From: Nocardioides szechwanensis
Lineage (GTDB): Bacteria; Actinomycetota; Actinomycetes; Propionibacteriales; Nocardioidaceae
Assembly: GCF_900103935.1 (NCBI RefSeq)
Contig: NZ_FNIC01000008.1
Location: 1 to 64,000, forward strand
Direction of reading: 5' to 3'
Length of the DNA: 64,000 nucleotides
Positions 61,113-64,000 of this stretch are shown here, one piece after another. The notes beneath the pieces were generated by a model that saw only the letters and a list, made by a program, of their open reading frames with translations, was not told where the DNA came from and made no database searches. Made by a program: the position numbers and the translations under genes. How positions within the stretch are numbered: the stretch's first letter is position 1; each line of letters opens with the position of its first letter.

Positions 61113-62469
61113 TCCGCTTCTCTCCGTCGTCCCGGACGCCGGGCTCGGCAACTCGGCGTACCTCCTGGACCTCGGCGACGGCCGCGCCCTGGCTGTCGAC
61201 GCGAGCCGCGACCTCCGCTCGCTGCGTAGGTCCACCGAGGCCCGGGGCCTGCACGTCGCCTACGCCGCTGACACCCACCTCCACGCAGACTTCCTCTCCG
61301 GCGCGGTCCAACTCGCGGCCACCGACGGCGCCCAAGTGCTCGCATCGCGAGCCGGTGGTCGGGAGTTCCCGCACCGCGGGCTCGAGGAAGGCGAGGAGGT
61401 CAACCTCGGCGGGCTCACCCTGCGCGCGATCGACACCCCGGGGCACACCGACGAGCACCTGGCCTTCCTGCTGCTCGACGGATCTCGCGAGATTGGCGTC
61501 TTCAGCGGCGGCTCCCTGATCGCGGGCTCGGCGGCCCGCGTCGACCTCGTCGCATCCGAACGGACCGAGGAGCTCGCCCGGGCGCAGTACCGCTCGCTGC
61601 ACCGGCTCGCCGCGCTCGATCCCGCCACCGCTCTCTGGCCCACCCACGGTGGCGGCTCGTTCTGCTCCACCGCGGCGGCGCCGGTGGGCGCCACCACCAC
61701 GATCGGCGACGAGCTCGCCGCCAACGAGCTCCTGCGGGCACCCGACGAGGACACGTTTGTGAGGCTGCTCCTCGGGTCGCTCGGGAGCCACCCTCCGTAC
61801 TTCCACCGCCTCGGCGAGATGAACCGTCGCGGCCCGGAAGTCCTTGCCGACGACCCAGCTCTCGAGGGGATCCAGCCCACGGTTGTTGCGGACCTCGTCG
61901 CCGCGGGCGCAGAGATCGTGGACGTACGACCGGTGACGTCGTTCGCGCAAGCGCATCCGGCCGGCGCCCTGTCCATCCCACTGCGTCCCGCGTTCGCCTC
62001 CTGGCTGGGCTGGCTCGCCCCGGACGACCGACCCCTCGTCGTACTCCGAGAAGCAGATCAGGACGCCGCGGAGATCCTGTGGCAGGCCCTCAAGATCGGC
62101 TACGCCAACATCGTCGGGGAGATCGCCGGCGGCATCGACGCGTGGCAGACGGCTGGCCTTCCGACCGCAGCGATCGACCTCCTCTCCCCCACCGACGTGT
62201 CCGGCGTGCGGGTGCTCGACATCCGGCAGGAGGGTGAGTACGCCGCGGGACACCTGCCGGGTGCCGCCCACCTGGAACTCGGCGACGTCGCCGAGCACGC
62301 TGCGGCGTACGCCGATGGCCCGGTTGTCGTCATGTGCGGTCACGGCGAACGAGCGATGAGCGCGGCCAGCCTGCTGGCCCGCGCCGGCGCAGCCGACGTC
62401 CGGGTCCTCGATGGCGGACCCGACGACGTCGCCCGCGCCCTGGACCTCGAGATGGAGCGGGGTCGGTGA
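61105..62469 (+). CDS. persulfide-dioxygenase-like MBL protein with two rhodanese domains
   Basis: A 454-residue protein. Residues ~1-250: MBL domain like ETHE1/CstB persulfide dioxygenases, with ADTHLHADFLSG (H58, H60, D62), TPGHTDEH (H114) and PTHGGGSFC. The last His of the usual H-x-H-x-D-H is Phe63, and the Asp of the T-G-D motif is Gly (FSGGSL). Residues ~265-350: inactive rhodanese-like domain (VVLREAD, no Cys). Residues ~365-445: rhodanese with VVVMCGHGERAMSA (C411). Expected role: oxidation of persulfide to sulfite and transfer of sulfur. GTG 61105 overlaps the SRPBCC stop. Confidence 0.83.
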   Translation: MGDPLLSVVPDAGLGNSAYLLDLGDGRALAVDASRDLRSLRRSTEARGLHVAYAADTHLHADFLSGAVQLAATDGAQVLASRAGGREFPHRGLEEGEEVNLGGLTLRAIDTPGHTDEHLAFLLLDGSREIGVFSGGSLIAGSAARVDLVASERTEELARAQYRSLHRLAALDPATALWPTHGGGSFCSTAAAPVGATTTIGDELAANELLRAPDEDTFVRLLLGSLGSHPPYFHRLGEMNRRGPEVLADDPALEGIQPTVVADLVAAGAEIVDVRPVTSFAQAHPAGALSIPLRPAFASWLGWLAPDDRPLVVLREADQDAAEILWQALKIGYANIVGEIAGGIDAWQTAGLPTAAIDLLSPTDVSGVRVLDIRQEGEYAAGHLPGAAHLELGDVAEHAAAYADGPVVVMCGHGERAMSAASLLARAGAADVRVLDGGPDDVARALDLEMERGR

Positions 62470-63716
62470 CGGGCCGGACTCGATCCCCAACGGCACTCGG
62501 CCTGCGGCCCAACATCGCCCAGTTCACCCTGCTCGTCGCGGTCAACGGACTGGTCGGCGGCATGCTCGGGCAAGAGCGCACCGTCCTCCCGTTGCTGGCA
62601 ACTGACGTCTTCGGGCTGGCGTCATACACCGCTGCACTCGCCTACATCCTCGCGTTCGGCATCGCCAAGGCCCTGACCAACTACGTCGCCGGAGCCTGGT
62701 CGGAGAGGTACGGCCGCAAGCCCGTGCTGGTGGCCGGCTGGCTGATCGCGATTCCGGTTCCTCTGCTGCTGATCTGGGCGCCGCACTGGTGGATCGTGGT
62801 CGCGACCAACGTGCTGCTGGGAATCAGCCAGGGCCTCACCTGGTCGACGACCGTGATCATGAAGATCGACCTCGTCGGACCCGAACGGCGCGGCTTGGCG
62901 CTCGGTTTCAACGAGTCCTCGGGCTACCTGGCGGTCGCGGGCACCGCGCTGCTGACGGGGTACGTCGCGGCCAACAGCGGTCTGCGACCCGAGCCGTTCC
63001 TCATCGGCCTCGCCTATGCAGCATTGGGGCTGGGGCTCTCCACCCTCGCCGTGCGGGAGACCCGCCATCACGCCGACCACGAAGCGAGCCTGCTGCCCGA
63101 CGAACGAGAGCTGACACCTCGTGAAGTCTTCGCGCGGACCAGTCTCCGCGAACCCGCACTCTCCTCCGCGAGCCAGGCCGGCCTGGTCAACAACCTCAAC
63201 GACGGCCTGGCCTGGGGCCTTTTCCCGGTCCTGTTCACCGCGGCCGGCCTCACCCTCACCCAGACCGGCGTACTGGTTGCGATCTACCCCGCGGTCTGGG
63301 GAATCGGCCAACTGGTCACCGGCGGCCTCTCGGACCACTGGGGACGCAAGCACCTGATCACCGCAGGAATGCTGATCCAGGCCATCGCGCTCGCCGGGAT
63401 TGCGGCTCTTGACACGTTCGGCGCGTGGGCAGCAGCAGCCGCTGCCCTGGGCATCGGTACCGCGCTCGTCTATCCGACACTGCTCGCCGTCATCGGCGAC
63501 GTCGCCCATCCCGCCTGGCGCGCCCGCGCGGTCGGCGTCTACCGCCTCTGGCGCGACCTTGGCTTCGCCGTCGGCGCACTGCTGACCGGAGTGCTAGCGG
63601 ATGCCTGGGGAATCCGTCCGGCTATCTGGATCGTCGCGGCCATCACCGCAGCTTCAGGCCTGCTCGTCGCGGTGCGGATGTACGAGACCCACGGACCGGA
63701 GAGGCGAACCGCCTGA
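62466..63716 (+). CDS. MFS transporter of the sulfur operon
   Basis: A 416-residue transporter with about 12 hydrophobic helices; the loop 2-3 motif is NYVAGAWSERYGRKPVLVAG and the second-half counterpart is GGLSDHWGRKHLITAG. Its GTG overlaps the stop of the persulfide-dioxygenase-like gene (GTGA), so it is co-translated and probably exports a sulfur product such as sulfite/thiosulfate, or imports an organosulfur compound. Direction and substrate are inferred only. Confidence 0.82.
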   Translation: MTGRTRSPTALGLRPNIAQFTLLVAVNGLVGGMLGQERTVLPLLATDVFGLASYTAALAYILAFGIAKALTNYVAGAWSERYGRKPVLVAGWLIAIPVPLLLIWAPHWWIVVATNVLLGISQGLTWSTTVIMKIDLVGPERRGLALGFNESSGYLAVAGTALLTGYVAANSGLRPEPFLIGLAYAALGLGLSTLAVRETRHHADHEASLLPDERELTPREVFARTSLREPALSSASQAGLVNNLNDGLAWGLFPVLFTAAGLTLTQTGVLVAIYPAVWGIGQLVTGGLSDHWGRKHLITAGMLIQAIALAGIAALDTFGAWAAAAAALGIGTALVYPTLLAVIGDVAHPAWRARAVGVYRLWRDLGFAVGALLTGVLADAWGIRPAIWIVAAITAASGLLVAVRMYETHGPERRTA

Positions 63717-63727
63717 TGATTCATGTT

Positions 63728-63746
63728 TGACTGACCCAGTCAGTCA
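63728..63746. promoter_or_regulatory. perfect palindrome before the terminal tetR gene
   Basis: TGACTGAC-CCA-GTCAGTCA has 8-bp perfect arms around 3 bp and ends 14 bp before the tetR ATG. TetR/AcrR repressors commonly bind T-G-A-C-x-x-A / T-x-x-G-T-C-A dyads of this kind, so autoregulation is likely. Confidence 0.6.
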
Positions 63747-63760
63747 GTTATCATCTGAGG

Positions 63761-64000
63761 ATGGCGCGCTCCATTCCTCCCAAACGACTCCCTGCGGTCA
63801 TTGACGCGGCGGCCCAGGTCTTCGTCACCCACGGGTTCCGGCGGGCCCAGATGCAAGACGTGGCCGATGTCCTGGGCTTGGCAAAGGGCACCCTGTACGG
63901 CTACGCGGCCTCCAAGGACGCGCTGTTTGCAGCGGCGGTTCGGTGGGGGGATGCTTTGGAACCCCTCCCCGCCCTGAGCGAGCTTCCCCTGCCTGCAGCC
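63761..64000 (+). CDS. TetR/AcrR-family regulator (3' partial)
   Basis: Eighty codons are visible before the window ends: MARSIPPKRLPAVIDAAAQV, then FVTHGFRRAQMQDVADVLGL and AKGTLYGYAASKDALFAAAV. This is a TetR HTH (T-L-Y-G-Y in place of the usual T-L-Y-x-H/Y-F). The ligand-binding domain lies beyond the window. A perfect palindrome sits directly upstream. Confidence 0.85.
   Translation, partial: MARSIPPKRLPAVIDAAAQVFVTHGFRRAQMQDVADVLGLAKGTLYGYAASKDALFAAAVRWGDALEPLPALSELPLPAA

Overview
The window is a GC-rich actinobacterial chromosome segment with gene density, codon bias (C/G third positions, many GTG starts) and gene content that suggest a Nocardioidaceae-like soil organism. The genus is inferred, not proven. 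Indicators include a DUF222/HNH repeat-family gene, many TetR regulators, FAD/F420-type redox enzymes, a ChoD-type cholesterol oxidase behind a KstR-type operator, DUF3556 and AIM24 proteins, and a mymA-like Baeyer-Villiger cluster. No complete tRNA, rRNA, CRISPR array, transposase or integrase is visible.

Layout. 1-4.8 kb: the end of a DUF222/HNH gene, a sulfide module (DsrE2, DsrC-like, SQR; minus strand) with a CsoR/CstR-like C6G6 operator, a TMEM175 channel and an ODP-type MBL hydrolase. 4.9-12.1 kb: carbohydrate genes (TIM-barrel isomerase, acetolactate decarboxylase, IolE-like protein, MGH1/GH63 and GH13 enzymes). 12.2-15.6 kb: a GMC dehydrogenase, ferritin-like protein and sorbitol-dehydrogenase small subunit set. 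15.7-24.9 kb: acyl-CoA ligase, GNAT, membrane protein, MarR with twin operators, NADP-binding oxidoreductase, esterase-DUF5519 fusion, hydratase, glutaryl-CoA-dehydrogenase-like enzyme and MFS. 25-29.1 kb: envelope genes, including a membrane polyferredoxin with a His-rich secreted partner, AIM24 and a lipoprotein. 29.1-31.9 kb: an amine-dehydrogenase-like enzyme and a Rieske oxygenase divergent from a TetR gene. 32-35.3 kb: intact genes separated by decayed gene fragments. 35.3-37 kb: choD. 37-45.2 kb: a LAL-type LuxR regulator with an MFS-hydrolase-reductase operon and a PfpI gene, joined by a shared 22-bp site. 45-49 kb: CrtI-like oxidoreductase, TetR, serine hydrolase with a probable frameshift. 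49.3-57.6 kb: a divergent ketone/alcohol oxidation cluster (ADH, SDR, DUF3556, FAD oxidoreductase facing BVMO, TetR, HSL-type hydrolase). 57.7-58.8 kb: a broken intradiol dioxygenase and a tRNA-fMet 3'-end fragment, probably an old integration boundary. 58.8-63.7 kb: a second sulfur module (ArsR-rhodanese fusion, SRPBCC, persulfide-dioxygenase/rhodanese protein, MFS, methyltransferase) with four related palindromes. 63.7-64 kb: the start of a TetR gene.

How it fits together. Two separate modules deal with sulfide and persulfide: SQR with sulfur carriers on the left, ArsR-rhodanese with a persulfide-dioxygenase-like protein on the right. Several catabolic units (steroid oxidation by ChoD, Rieske hydroxylation, the BVMO cluster, GCDH/hydratase/acyl-CoA ligase) point to breakdown of sterols, cyclic ketones or aromatics, each apparently with its own local repressor. 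Small intergenic gaps hold at least seven degraded gene pieces, so the region has lost genes repeatedly. The best-supported new leads are the shared LAL-regulator site, the ArsR-rhodanese fusion whose only cysteines lie in the rhodanese loop, the KstR-type operator at choD, and the GMC/ferritin-like/small-subunit trio.
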